From the NCBI RefSeq assembly GCF_910592395.1, contig NC_088322.1:1-64000 (forward strand): DNA of 64,000 nucleotides, in the 5' to 3' direction. The stretch comes from Lineus longissimus. Taxonomy: Eukaryota > Nemertea > Pilidiophora > Heteronemertea > Lineidae. This document shows positions 1 through 9,552 of the stretch, in pieces. Numbering within the stretch: the first letter of the stretch is position 1; each line of letters opens with the position of its first letter. Both the position numbers and the translations under genes were made by a program. Under the pieces are notes generated by a model. That model did not search any database. It was not told the DNA's origin and saw only the letters and a list, made by a program, of their open reading frames with translations.

Positions 1-3000
1 GATCGAATAACAGATGCAAACAGAATATCCAGGAGTGAAGAAGACGTATGGAAAGATATGGTGCCTGTCGTTAAGCAAACATTGACTCGGTTCAATAGAA
101 GATTGGCTAATCACGGTGTTGACTGTAGCGGCGGCGGCGGCGGCGGCGGCTCTGTGGCTACTAGACCCATTTGTGAGGTGTCGACCGCTTCGATGATCAC
201 CTACACATGGAAACTTGGAGGTGTGCTCGGAGAGTGGGGGAACCGAAATGATTCAGTGCGTAGTGTTCACCTAGACGATGAACGAAAGCGCTTGCCGTTG
301 CTGTTGTTGTACTTTCATTACCGTCTCCGGTCCCTGTCGCGCAACTTTATGGTTGCTCAGACAATTTTGTCCGGTATGACTACACTGGATCTGTTGGTGC
401 TTAGAGGTGGAAAGCTATCAGTCGACGACGAGATAGGAGAAGATGATCAAATCGTAGTAGAGACAGTGACCGACGAAGGTGATGATAAATTGGCTCAACA
501 GGCCATGGCTGTTGATAAATTGACATCGTTCGTAAACAGTAGGGGACAGAACTTTCATAAAGATCAATACAATGAAGAGGACTACTACTACTACGATGAT
601 GAGCGTCGTGACGATGATGAGGAACCGAAATACAAACGTAGACGACGTCAACGGCTGCATGTGTCTGACGTTTGCCTGGTCACATGCGACGACCTGGTTA
701 GGAACCCGGTTCACTTTGTGAAAGCGGGAGCAAGATTTGCAGTCAATAATTCGATGCTCATCGCGCAAAACATACGAGACACAGTAGAGTTGATGAAAAG
801 TAAACAACGAAATGACAACTACTTTGTCGAGACCATAGTCAAGGCGAAACGCAAAGCGAATGAAACCCTATCTGCATTGGAAATGTTTCAAATCTCGACA
901 ACAGAACAGATTACCAACGACGCCATTAAATTGGCACCGTTGAGTGTCTTTGATGAAGAGGCTACGAGACTGTGGTGCGATCAAGTAGAACAGAATATAA
1001 ATAAAGCGACGTGTGCAGAGACAGTAAAGAACGAGATTTGCAAGGACATGTCGTGCGTGGTTACAGATTCGACATACTCACACACCTACGGTAAGACTGA
1101 ACTGAACCTATTGCATCTGCGTATTGGAGTGGCTGCACTTCAACAACGACGCATTGGCGGCAGAGCGGACAGTTACAAGTGGCTCGTCGGAGCGTTTGGA
1201 GAGATCAACACAACAACATCACAACAACAACAACAACAATCAGTGGCACTATATCGATTGGAATCTGATGATTTGGTACGAATGGAATTGACACCAAAAT
1301 CACGGTGGCAACAAATCAAACACTTTGTTGAATGTGACAGTGAACTGTACGACCGATCGAAATACAAGACGAATGGGTCTATTGTCGCTCAGTCGAGAAA
1401 CAAACGTTCGCAGCGTTTGGACCTATTTGCAACGGCCACCATGGCCGAACGAACCAACCCGTATAGGAATCGAGTGATGAGAGGCAGTAATGCGATCGTC
1501 CACGAAACGTTTCTCAAATCAACTCTGAACGGCGTACCTGTGTGGAGTCATAGAGACGAGAAGAAACATCTTATAACAGGTCAGGAAATACAGTTGTTTA
1601 CATATCACTCACTTACTAGAGTGTCTGGTAAGACCAAAAGAGAAGATGATAATATGAATGATGATGGTAGACGACAAACCGCAGCCGATGCACTCGACAA
1701 ATTCATGTACAGACAAGACGACAGCGTAGGAGCGTCTAACGAAATGACGTGTCCAGGCAACAACGTTACCAATCTAACTTTGGACGTGGATCTGGGCTCG
1801 AGTAGACACGTCAACTTGACCGCAGACGATCCCGTGTTGGATAGCTTCGAAGATTTTTGGCAACACCTATACCGTGAAATGGTCGAGTTAGTAGAGTACG
1901 CATTCTTGCGGAGAATAGGATTAAAGTCGACCGCCATTGTCAAACACTACATACTGCGTTCCGATAAGTGTAGAAAACAGACAAATTCCGTTGGTCTACG
2001 ACACATCGTAGCTCTTCCACTAGGAGTTGAAATATCCACGTTGGTCGCGAGTCAGGTGGTCAACCTGTGTAACACGCTGCGTCACTTCTACCCTACGTTA
2101 ATGTTGTTCGGTGGTACACCGGGTCGGGAGTTTATCTACGACGTGGCAATATACGGTACGGACGGTCGAGCCAGGCACGGCATACGTGGTCCGTATCAAA
2201 GCAAAAAGATTGGCACCAAGAAGGCCGTGTTGCTGCCTGTGTACCAGTGTACCGCCACGAATGGACAGGTTAGACCAGACGATGACGATCATCGTCACTC
2301 GGCACTGATCCCTTACGAGCACAGGTTTGTTCACGGGGGATACGGATCGGCGGCAGGCAAACGTATCGCACTGGTGCGTGTGATTGAGCATTTGGAGAAT
2401 ATAAACTCGTTGGAGAACGAAGAGTTCCTGGACCGAGTCGAGGCGACCACGATCAGTCGATACACTGGTAAAAAATGTGTGACCAGACTGGCAGACATAG
2501 TAAAAGCAATGGACGAAAAGATTCTGATGACCAATCCCAACGATCCGCTTACAGAACGTTGGGAACCTATCGTGTACGGATTGAACGAAATATGGGAGAG
2601 CACTCACAAATTCGCTGTATGCAAACTGATGACATCGCGCGGCTACTCGCCAGATGTGCTGTATGATGTACTTCACAACCTGTACTTTACAGTGTGCGAT
2701 AACAACAGTGTACAATTGGTGTACAAAGATAGACAACAGGGAGCGGTTTATCGCAGAAGCACCAACAATACGCTGAACTTTTGTCTGTACAAAATCCACT
2801 CGCGTCACACAGAAACGTACGTAACGGCGGCATTCAGCCCCGACAGTAAACGCATCAGTTTGTTCGTGTATTGTTTCAAGACCTCGTGTAAAATCGAGAA
2901 TCGAAAGACGGCCCACGGCTACGAGATGGAATTTATAGACGACAAGTTTCACTTTCCGTTCGTACAGATGCTATTTATGGAGAGTGCAAAGGCCATGACG

Positions 3001-3095
3001 ACTGCATACTGCAACGACGGGGTATATTTGACTTATATAGGCGAGAGTTTAATGACCGGTGAAATTACTGGTGGTAACAGCACCACCACCAACAA

Positions 3096-3126
<31 letters not shown>

Positions 3127-3783
3127 CGTAGTAGTAGCTTTTTTGAGATGCTAGTGGGTACCGGAATCTCTTCTAGAACCAAACAACAACAAAAATTTGT
3201 TACCAATAGTAGTAGTAGTACTAACAAGAGTAGACCAACAAATGTAATGGGATCACATTCAACAACCTCATCACAGGCGGATAGCGAGAGTAGTTGTGGG
3301 ACCAGCAGCAGCAGTTGTAGTGGCGGCGCCAGTGTCCTCCGTTACAAAAATGGTGTCAGTACGTTGAGGAAACAGCGCTTGGTTATTGAACATCAGGAAC
3401 AAGTCAAAATGCGGTTAGATCACATCCGGGCTATGCACGATTTCGTGGGCAAAATTCATCTCGAAGCAAAAAACGTGCGTTCGGTGTACATGACAAACGT
3501 GTTGGATACTGATACGTCCAAGATCTACTACATGTTCAGAACGGACAGTCAATTGTATGTACTGTACAGTTTTGCAGCACCCAAGACAACGAGGACCGTC
3601 GAACAGATGAATTGTGATGTTGGTGTTGAAAACGATGACAGACAGATGATTCAAAACAAGTCGAGAATATACTTCGCCAAGAAATCTGAATATCTTATAC
3701 AGTTTATGCGAGACAAACTCGTCGTGAACGGATTCATCGTCGATAGTGTCAACTTCCTGATAGAAAAGGAATTAGGAAAATGA
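1..3783 (+). CDS. Herpesvirus-type DNA primase (UL52-like), 5' end outside window
   Basis: Predicted primase subunit of the helicase-primase complex, making RNA primers for viral DNA replication in the nucleus. The frame is open from base 1 with no stop, so the true start is probably upstream; the first ATG in view is at 58 (residue numbers count from it; 1241 aa). Seen directly: an archaeo-eukaryotic primase (AEP) metal-binding DVD triplet at 576-578 in a hydrophobic strand, a second acidic position near D695 followed by a basic IRGPYQSK segment at 709-716 that fits the third AEP motif, and a C-terminal zinc motif C909-x7-H917-x21-C939-x4-C944 with the spacing typical of UL52 and PrimPol. 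The spacer between active site and tail holds poly-Ser (about 1015-1030) and other low-complexity tracts. A poly-Gly run lies near residue 24. An AATAAA signal follows 45 bases after the stop. The three motifs in the right order make this assignment fairly secure. Confidence 0.85.
127..150 (+). repeat. GGC trinucleotide run
   Basis: GGC microsatellite encoding a poly-Gly stretch near the N-terminus of the primase frame; one of many in-frame trinucleotide tracts in this window. Confidence 0.9.
3099..3128 (+). repeat. AGT trinucleotide run (poly-Ser)
   Basis: In-frame AGT repeat in the C-terminal third of the primase, after its zinc motif, interrupted by one CGT. Confidence 0.9.
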
Positions 3784-3827
3784 TAGGTGTGGAGAAATTC
3801 CGAAAAGCACATTAGCTAGCTGCACTC

Positions 3828-3833
3828 AATAAA
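3828..3833 (+). terminator. AATAAA poly(A) signal of the primase gene
   Basis: Canonical AATAAA 45 bases after the primase stop codon, immediately before the TATA box of the next gene, so the end of one transcript and the promoter of the next are packed into about 40 bases. Confidence 0.75.
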
Positions 3834-3839
3834 CTACCA

Positions 3840-3847
3840 TATATATA
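3840..3847 (+). promoter_or_regulatory. TATA box of the coiled-coil gene
   Basis: TATATATA lies 21-34 bases before the ATGs at 3868 and 3874. With a usual 25-30 base spacing, transcription would begin almost at these ATGs, giving a very short leader or initiation at the second ATG. Confidence 0.6.
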
Positions 3848-3867
3848 GAATAATCCTTTGTGTGTTC

Positions 3868-6800
3868 ATGATAATGGCCGGTACCGTTACGACAGACGAT
3901 TCGGTCAATCATTTTCTGAACCTCCTCAACATACACGACTATGCTTCGTATACTGGCATAGTCACGGGCGGAGAACCGTTCAGCATGATCAAACCGAATG
4001 TCGACATCAACGAGCTGAGGGACATGTTAGAACAATATCACTGTAAGAAACGAGACACACCAATGACGGGAATCCAACTACCTATCATTCTGTTGTACCC
4101 AAGTCCGGCTTACATAAAGTCGCTGGATCACGCTTTTCGCTACGATCCAGGTAGCTACATCGGGGAAGACATGTTTCAGCAAATAGACCGCATGTCCGAG
4201 ATTATGGTCTACATTATCATGTTGGAGATCGTGGCTACGCTAGAGTCGAAACCAATTGTGGTCAACTTGGAATACGTGCCCATAGAAGAGCAGATTTGCT
4301 CAAAAAACGATTTGCAAGCCGAGTCAAACACGGTAAATACCACTGCCGGTGACGTTGTCATGTTGGGCGTCCCCACTTCTACATGTCTATCGGACAACGT
4401 GACAGATTTGGCCAAGAATATGTCAGGTGGCCAAGGAAGGACGGGCACGACCGTGAGCAACTTGCAAATTCGCAAGAATCAAAAAGTGGCCCAAATGACC
4501 AGCATGTACATGAACATGTTTGGTGACTTGAAAAGGGTGACGAAAAATATAAAGGAGGACTTTATACGTTCAATGAAATGGCTTTTGGCCACGGGTTTCG
4601 TGCCAGAACGCGATAAAAAAGAGCGAGAAAAACGTTTGAAAAATATCAGAGTAGGTCTGGACAAGAATACGCTGGAAGTATTTTTAAACAAAATAATTGA
4701 TGAACAGCAGACTAATAAGAGCAATACGGTGCCGGTGGTGGTGGCGGCGGCGGCTGTTGATCGTGGAACGTTCGTGGAGAAAACCGTTCAGTTGTTTATG
4801 GAGGCCATAGACCAAACGCCCGTTGTGACGTGCCACGAATCGGATCGCAACAATCTGGTTGTAACCGATTATGGTGGACAAGTGACGGCCACCAATTACG
4901 AAGGCGATCCGGTATCGTTGTTTTCGTACGATAATCTAATACCACCGGAGAATAGGAACAGGAACAGTATGGACAGTGTTCATGACGACAATTGGGGTTC
5001 TATAGGTGGCAAGAAGCAGCACCAGAGGCAGCAGAAAAAGCAGCATAGTTCTTCTTCGCTGAACAACAAATCTATCCTATCGTCAGATTTGAATTTCCTA
5101 TCCAAGAGAGATTCGTTTCTCTCCGAGTTGTTACCATTGGAACGGCAATATGAGTTCATGACGAGAAACAAGGTTATACAATCGATAAAGAAAGAAACGC
5201 AGACCACGATCGTGGTGAGAACCATTGGTGACGAAGAACGTGGGGGTGTTGCTGGCGATAAGGACGGGTGTGGAGATATAGTCTCGGTACTCACGTCCAA
5301 AGCAAAAAGTTCCAAAGACAAAAAACTATCGAAAATGGTAAGCGACGAATACTTTAGCGTAGAGTTGGACAAGTTGGAGAAGAAAACTAGCAACGATATG
5401 AAAAATGCTCCATCCGAAGCAAAACGTGCAATGTTGGACGTTAACACGGCCGCCCACTACAGCAACAGTCGAAACGACATAACCACGAGTGAAGGGCTCC
5501 GAAAGCGATCGAAAGAGTTGAACATTGACGAACGGATAAACTCTTTAAACGCCATTATAACGGCCACAGACAATATGACCCCTTTGCGGTCGACTCATAC
5601 TCACCTTGCGCCCAGTATTTTACAAGCAACGAGAGGACTAGGCGGCGGTACACCGGCTGCCGTGACAAGACACAATCAGACCATGCCCACGGCGATGGAC
5701 TTTGCAGTTAGCGGTGGAGATGTGGCGTCAACGGACAATCCGACGAGTAGGATAGTGAAACAGAGTCTGACTGAACAAGAACTACAGAAATCGCTGGATA
5801 AAGCGAACAGAGAGGTTCTTAAATTACAAACGAACCTCGACAAGACAGAACGTGAATATGAAAGCGTTCGTTCCAAGATGCGTATACTAAACACACAAAA
5901 CCAATTCAGATTGATAACTAGCGATAAGATGCGGATGGACATGGCGTTCATGGCACAGGACAAGAAAGATATGAAAAGTGCTCTGGAAAAGAAAGATCGA
6001 CAATTGACTCAAGTGGGCGAAATGTTAGACGAGGTCATGAAACAGGCCAACCTTAACAGAGAACAGCGGGAACAGTTGATGGTATTGTTGACCAAGTATA
6101 GAAACAGTGCGGGCAACATTGGTAATGGTGGTGGTGGGTCCATGATGGGTGGTGCATCGCTGGAGACGTTTACAAACGGTCTACATTTTATAGACATCAA
6201 CACGATTATCAGAAGCATGTTCTTGACATTTCAACGAGATAACGCCGCGAGGACACGTGCTCGTCGTCGGACGACTGTGAAAAAGCATAAAGTACAATCG
6301 TCACACAACAGCGGTGGTTCAAAATCAAAGCGGTCAAAAACAGACGCATCCTCGGCGGGTGACATGGTGACCGAGCCAGACTTTGATTTCGATTCGATGC
6401 ACGATGTACTAACCAGGGAGTCGGTAGAGTTGACGCTGGCACAGTTGAACATCATAGTAAAACCAATGGTGAATGGCACTGTTAGCGTGACAGATATGAA
6501 TTTCAACAATTCGATTCTAAGTGAACGGTGGTCACACGATAGACTTATAGACAGTTCTATCACAGAGGTTTGTGATCTGCACCGTAGACCAACCAACATT
6601 CGCATGGACACCATGTATCTAAAGGTGATAGACGTGTCGCCCGAGTTGGGTTTACAACAGACCATGCGGAGACACATACGTCAAGACGCTGCCAAAATTG
6701 ATCTCGGTGAAAAGACACCGGGTGGCGGCCGTGACCCTAGCGGATTTGCCAAAAGTGAAATAGGTAGAGGTGGGACGACATCATTGTCAGATCGGTGTAT

Positions 6801-7182
6801 TAAGTATATGAATGCCGTGTTTCCCGACAACAATCACCAGGGAGTCACATCGCTAGAAGAAACGTTGAAAAAGAAATGGGATAATGGAATCAAACGAGAG
6901 CTGAAATTGTTCGGTGACACATTCACAGCAAATGGGCAGAAAATAACACATGGATGTGCCAGCGAACAGACCATCGAACAGTACATTTTATCATATTTGA
7001 GCAGGACACTTGGACACGTTATGAATTTCGAGCATATTCATCGATACATATATTTGTTACCCACGTTGGAGAAGAAGTATAAAACTGGTGAATTCGACGG
7101 CAGCTACGCCAGTGTGTTGCATACGTTCTTCAATAGCTGTGTGAAATTTGAGCAGCCGGTAGTAAAGATTCGCCGATCTTGA
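3868..7182 (+). CDS. Unrecognised coiled-coil protein, 1104 aa
   Basis: I do not recognise this protein. The frame is open further back to a GTG at 3862, but eukaryotic-virus usage points to ATG at 3868 or, with the better initiation context (A at -3, G at +4), 3874. The N-terminal 150 residues look folded, with aliphatic helices. The middle is charged, low-complexity and Lys/Ser-rich. A strong coiled coil spans about 635-748, rich in Lys, Glu, Leu and Met in heptad-like spacing. It is followed by a Gly-rich break and then a basic cluster at about 793-825 (Arg-rich, then Lys/Ser) that would serve as a nuclear localisation or nucleic-acid contact site. The last 150 residues look globular. A capsid portal or tegument role is conceivable for a coiled-coil herpesvirus protein of this kind, but nothing in the sequence proves it. 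The final codons form the first copy of a short tandem repeat that continues past the stop. Confidence 0.8.
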   Translation: MIMAGTVTTDDSVNHFLNLLNIHDYASYTGIVTGGEPFSMIKPNVDINELRDMLEQYHCKKRDTPMTGIQLPIILLYPSPAYIKSLDHAFRYDPGSYIGEDMFQQIDRMSEIMVYIIMLEIVATLESKPIVVNLEYVPIEEQICSKNDLQAESNTVNTTAGDVVMLGVPTSTCLSDNVTDLAKNMSGGQGRTGTTVSNLQIRKNQKVAQMTSMYMNMFGDLKRVTKNIKEDFIRSMKWLLATGFVPERDKKEREKRLKNIRVGLDKNTLEVFLNKIIDEQQTNKSNTVPVVVAAAAVDRGTFVEKTVQLFMEAIDQTPVVTCHESDRNNLVVTDYGGQVTATNYEGDPVSLFSYDNLIPPENRNRNSMDSVHDDNWGSIGGKKQHQRQQKKQHSSSSLNNKSILSSDLNFLSKRDSFLSELLPLERQYEFMTRNKVIQSIKKETQTTIVVRTIGDEERGGVAGDKDGCGDIVSVLTSKAKSSKDKKLSKMVSDEYFSVELDKLEKKTSNDMKNAPSEAKRAMLDVNTAAHYSNSRNDITTSEGLRKRSKELNIDERINSLNAIITATDNMTPLRSTHTHLAPSILQATRGLGGGTPAAVTRHNQTMPTAMDFAVSGGDVASTDNPTSRIVKQSLTEQELQKSLDKANREVLKLQTNLDKTEREYESVRSKMRILNTQNQFRLITSDKMRMDMAFMAQDKKDMKSALEKKDRQLTQVGEMLDEVMKQANLNREQREQLMVLLTKYRNSAGNIGNGGGGSMMGGASLETFTNGLHFIDINTIIRSMFLTFQRDNAARTRARRRTTVKKHKVQSSHNSGGSKSKRSKTDASSAGDMVTEPDFDFDSMHDVLTRESVELTLAQLNIIVKPMVNGTVSVTDMNFNNSILSERWSHDRLIDSSITEVCDLHRRPTNIRMDTMYLKVIDVSPELGLQQTMRRHIRQDAAKIDLGEKTPGGGRDPSGFAKSEIGRGGTTSLSDRCIKYMNAVFPDNNHQGVTSLEETLKKKWDNGIKRELKLFGDTFTANGQKITHGCASEQTIEQYILSYLSRTLGHVMNFEHIHRYIYLLPTLEKKYKTGEFDGSYASVLHTFFNSCVKFEQPVVKIRRS

Positions 7183-7210
7183 GCAGCAGGTAGAAAAACG
7201 ATTCGCCGAC
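7150..7210 (+). repeat. Imperfect tandem repeat across a stop codon
   Basis: Two copies of a roughly 30-base unit, 7150-7177 and 7181-7210, both beginning GAGCAGC and ending ATTCGCCGA. The first encodes the C-terminus of the upstream protein (ending Lys-Ile-Arg-Arg-Ser), with TGA at the junction (7180-7182). The second is untranslated spacer. Confidence 0.8.
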
Positions 7211-7280
7211 CGTCGCGACCAATGAGTGGACTTTTGAATTTCGCCAAACAAAGGCGATTGAAAAACGACGAAGAGCAACA

Positions 7281-7766
7281 ATGGCGTCGAAACAGACGAG
7301 AAATTTTTCTTCACACGGTTTTAATTTGAAACAGAAAATTCAATCGGCGATCATAAAACGAAAAGAAAATCGTGAACGTGAACATATGTTTGATGAAATC
7401 ATGTCGTACACTGCTGACGACGATGCTGAACAAAAGGAGGAACATACTGTCGACGCCAGAAATTCGTTACCAAATCGTGTTCCATCCAGAACATATGAAG
7501 GTGACGTGCAAGTCTACAGAGTAAACATTTCATGGTTTGGTGTAGGCGGCAAAACCATGAATGGATGTGTATACACCAACAAATACGTGGCTGAATTGTT
7601 GCGTTTTTCGTCGTTTGATCCGACTAATGTCATCAATACAGAGAACGGGGTATTCCAGCCAACAAGTGGAGAGTATACTAATGTAAAGGGTTGTACACTA
7701 CTCAACGCGTTAACGTGTGATATAACATGTGTAGAATTGCAAGAGTGTGATTTGTTGCTTCAATGA
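7281..7766 (+). CDS. Hypothetical protein, 161 aa
   Basis: Not recognised. It starts at ATG 7281, after a 98-base gap from the previous stop. The first 60 residues are basic then acidic, with Lys/Arg-Glu alternation suggesting a charged helix. The remaining 100 residues look like a compact beta-rich domain with five cysteines clustered toward the C-terminus (CDITC-type spacing near 147-151). There is no signal peptide and no membrane segment. The stop codon TGA overlaps the start of an AATAAA signal at 7767. It is a plausible small tegument or nuclear protein, but no function can be assigned. Confidence 0.75.
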   Translation: MASKQTRNFSSHGFNLKQKIQSAIIKRKENREREHMFDEIMSYTADDDAEQKEEHTVDARNSLPNRVPSRTYEGDVQVYRVNISWFGVGGKTMNGCVYTNKYVAELLRFSSFDPTNVINTENGVFQPTSGEYTNVKGCTLLNALTCDITCVELQECDLLLQ

Positions 7767-7793
7767 AATAAAGTGTTATCAACCTCGAATAAA
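7767..7793 (+). terminator. Two AATAAA signals (7767-7772 and 7788-7793)
   Basis: The first AATAAA begins directly after the stop codon at 7764-7766. The second is 21 bases on and lies just before the next gene's ATG at 7798. Confidence 0.65.
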
Positions 7794-7797
7794 TTGT

Positions 7798-9225
7798 ATG
7801 TTTGTTGATAAAATGAACGTGACAACAGTTGGATTTAGTCGGACATCCGATGATGGTTCGTCGGATGACGTTGACACCCTTGTTGATGATATTGTCGCCC
7901 AATACCATTCTCTAGCAACAACACCACCAGCACCGCTGCACCAAGAGCAGTATTCGTCCGAAGCGAATACCATACTACACTCTAATGCACCGATTCTAAA
8001 AGAAATACAACCATTATTACCACGTTTACCGCAACCAGCTTTTCCATCGGATGACGAGGAGAAGGAATCTGATGTTGATGAATCTAATAAAAGCCACCGT
8101 GCATGCGTGTGTGGCAATACCGATCACCCATATGACATTATACACCGTCATATAATTCGTAGGCGTTGGGAGGAAAACACAGCCGTAACACCACCTATAG
8201 ATTCGGCACGAGAATCGAGAAGACGAAAAACTATCCTAGCCGTTTTTAATATGGGTATTGTTGACGAGAGGAGGCGAGGTAATTTGCATCTACCAGTGGT
8301 TGGGATCGACTTGTACTCACTGACCCATAAACCACGAATGCCACCGTGTCGAAATTTGCCAATGATGTGGTCTACGAAAGTGGCAGCGTGTCAAGCAAAA
8401 TACCGAGGCGACTGTGAAAGTCTAGTCACCAAGGCGTACGAAGTGTTGGTAAATCGGTGGAACGGTAAAATATTACTATCCGAGTTTATCATGTTTATTC
8501 TGCGCGATTGGACCGACGGAGACATTCTACGCTGGGTTGATAAAGAAGAAGAAGAAGGAGTAGGAGGAGGAGGAGAAAAAGGTGTATTCGATATAGTCGA
8601 CATAGACAAGCTGACCTATGTTTGGAGCTTGGCGTCGAACAATCCATATCTTACGCCGAAACAGATGCAACGCGGAATGATAAGTTTAGAGCGGTACAGA
8701 GGGTTGTTTCTAGTTCGACCATACGGTAAACCCAAGATGTATTCGTACAGATATTATTTTTCACCCATGTCTGGATGGAAAGAGTTTATGGTTAGGGAAA
8801 CGAATGAAGCTGCAGATCACCGAAGTAGCAGAAAACGAAAACTACGTCGCAATAAAACACCACCAGCACAATTACCACCATTGAAGAAACAGCGGTGGTG
8901 GCAGCAGCGGAATGAAAATAGAGTATTATCTACAAATGCTGCGTACAATTTTTTGTTGACAGTGCTACACGAACGGCAGTACAACATATTGGAGTGGTTA
9001 GAGCCAGATGAAGGGACGGTGCGCATAGTTAGTGAGAGTGATTTCATGAACCTGTGGAAACAGCGAGTGTGTAACGGATACGATGACAATTTTCAAGCGC
9101 TGGCCAATTTTGTACTGAAACATGCCGAAGAGGAAGACTACATCTCCGTGTTGTCCGAAGACAAAAAAGAATTTCGTCTGGTTGAAAGCGGATGGGAGAA
9201 GTTGATACCGAGCAGACTTTTGTAA
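7798..9225 (+). CDS. Hypothetical protein, 475 aa
   Basis: Not recognised. The open frame extends back to a GTG at 7747 inside the upstream gene, but the first ATG is 7798 and a better-context ATG follows at 7813. The N-terminal 110 residues are acidic and Pro/Ser-rich (disordered). Then comes a CVCGNTDH Cys/His segment near 101-108 that could be half of a zinc site. A Trp/Tyr-rich body follows, with an acidic-glycine interruption (Glu run then Gly run, about 250-260) and a basic Arg/Lys tract near 345-365 resembling a nuclear localisation signal. The C-terminal 120 residues look helical. No membrane segments. Nuclear localisation is inference. Confidence 0.8.
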   Translation: MFVDKMNVTTVGFSRTSDDGSSDDVDTLVDDIVAQYHSLATTPPAPLHQEQYSSEANTILHSNAPILKEIQPLLPRLPQPAFPSDDEEKESDVDESNKSHRACVCGNTDHPYDIIHRHIIRRRWEENTAVTPPIDSARESRRRKTILAVFNMGIVDERRRGNLHLPVVGIDLYSLTHKPRMPPCRNLPMMWSTKVAACQAKYRGDCESLVTKAYEVLVNRWNGKILLSEFIMFILRDWTDGDILRWVDKEEEEGVGGGGEKGVFDIVDIDKLTYVWSLASNNPYLTPKQMQRGMISLERYRGLFLVRPYGKPKMYSYRYYFSPMSGWKEFMVRETNEAADHRSSRKRKLRRNKTPPAQLPPLKKQRWWQQRNENRVLSTNAAYNFLLTVLHERQYNILEWLEPDEGTVRIVSESDFMNLWKQRVCNGYDDNFQALANFVLKHAEEEDYISVLSEDKKEFRLVESGWEKLIPSRLL

Positions 9226-9552
9226 AATTTAAAAAACCGTGTTAGAGTCCGGGTGTCACATCGATAAAAAAAAAATTACCATGTGAACATATGTTCGAAA
9301 AGTTGGCATGTCATTTGTCTGGTGGTGGCGGTGGTGGTGGTGTGGTGTTTGTTTACTGCATTTGCATTCGGATCATTTTTCGTCATTGGTACCCTATTGT
9401 TGTCCTTTGGAAAATTCTCAGTACCTACCAGGTGATCAGTGAGTGTGATGGTGAACTGGTGAGAGAGCTAGGCTGTCGGAGCTGCGTCCACAATATGATA
9501 TAGTCTGTAAATTCAACGTTTGATCAATCGTTGATGCGTGTCTCAATGCAAA
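9226..9552. other. Intergenic stretch with a short perfect palindrome
   Basis: 327 bases between two plus-strand genes. It holds an A-rich run (9266-9275), a 12-base perfect palindrome GAACATATGTTC at 9285-9296, and a GGT microsatellite near 9320-9342. A 70-codon ATG frame (9291-9503) crosses it, but its composition (poly-Gly from the GGT repeat, then hydrophobic) does not convince me. No AATAAA is visible for the upstream gene and no clear TATA box for the downstream one. Confidence 0.5.

Noticed and set aside
2098-2952. Minus-strand frame of 284 codons
   Set aside because: It is antisense to the primase active-site and zinc-motif region, whose conserved motifs prove the plus-strand frame.
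9291-9503. Plus-strand ATG frame of 70 codons in an intergenic gap
   Set aside because: Its first part is a translated GGT microsatellite and the rest has no recognisable feature; the ATG context is weak. It is kept only as part of the intergenic note.
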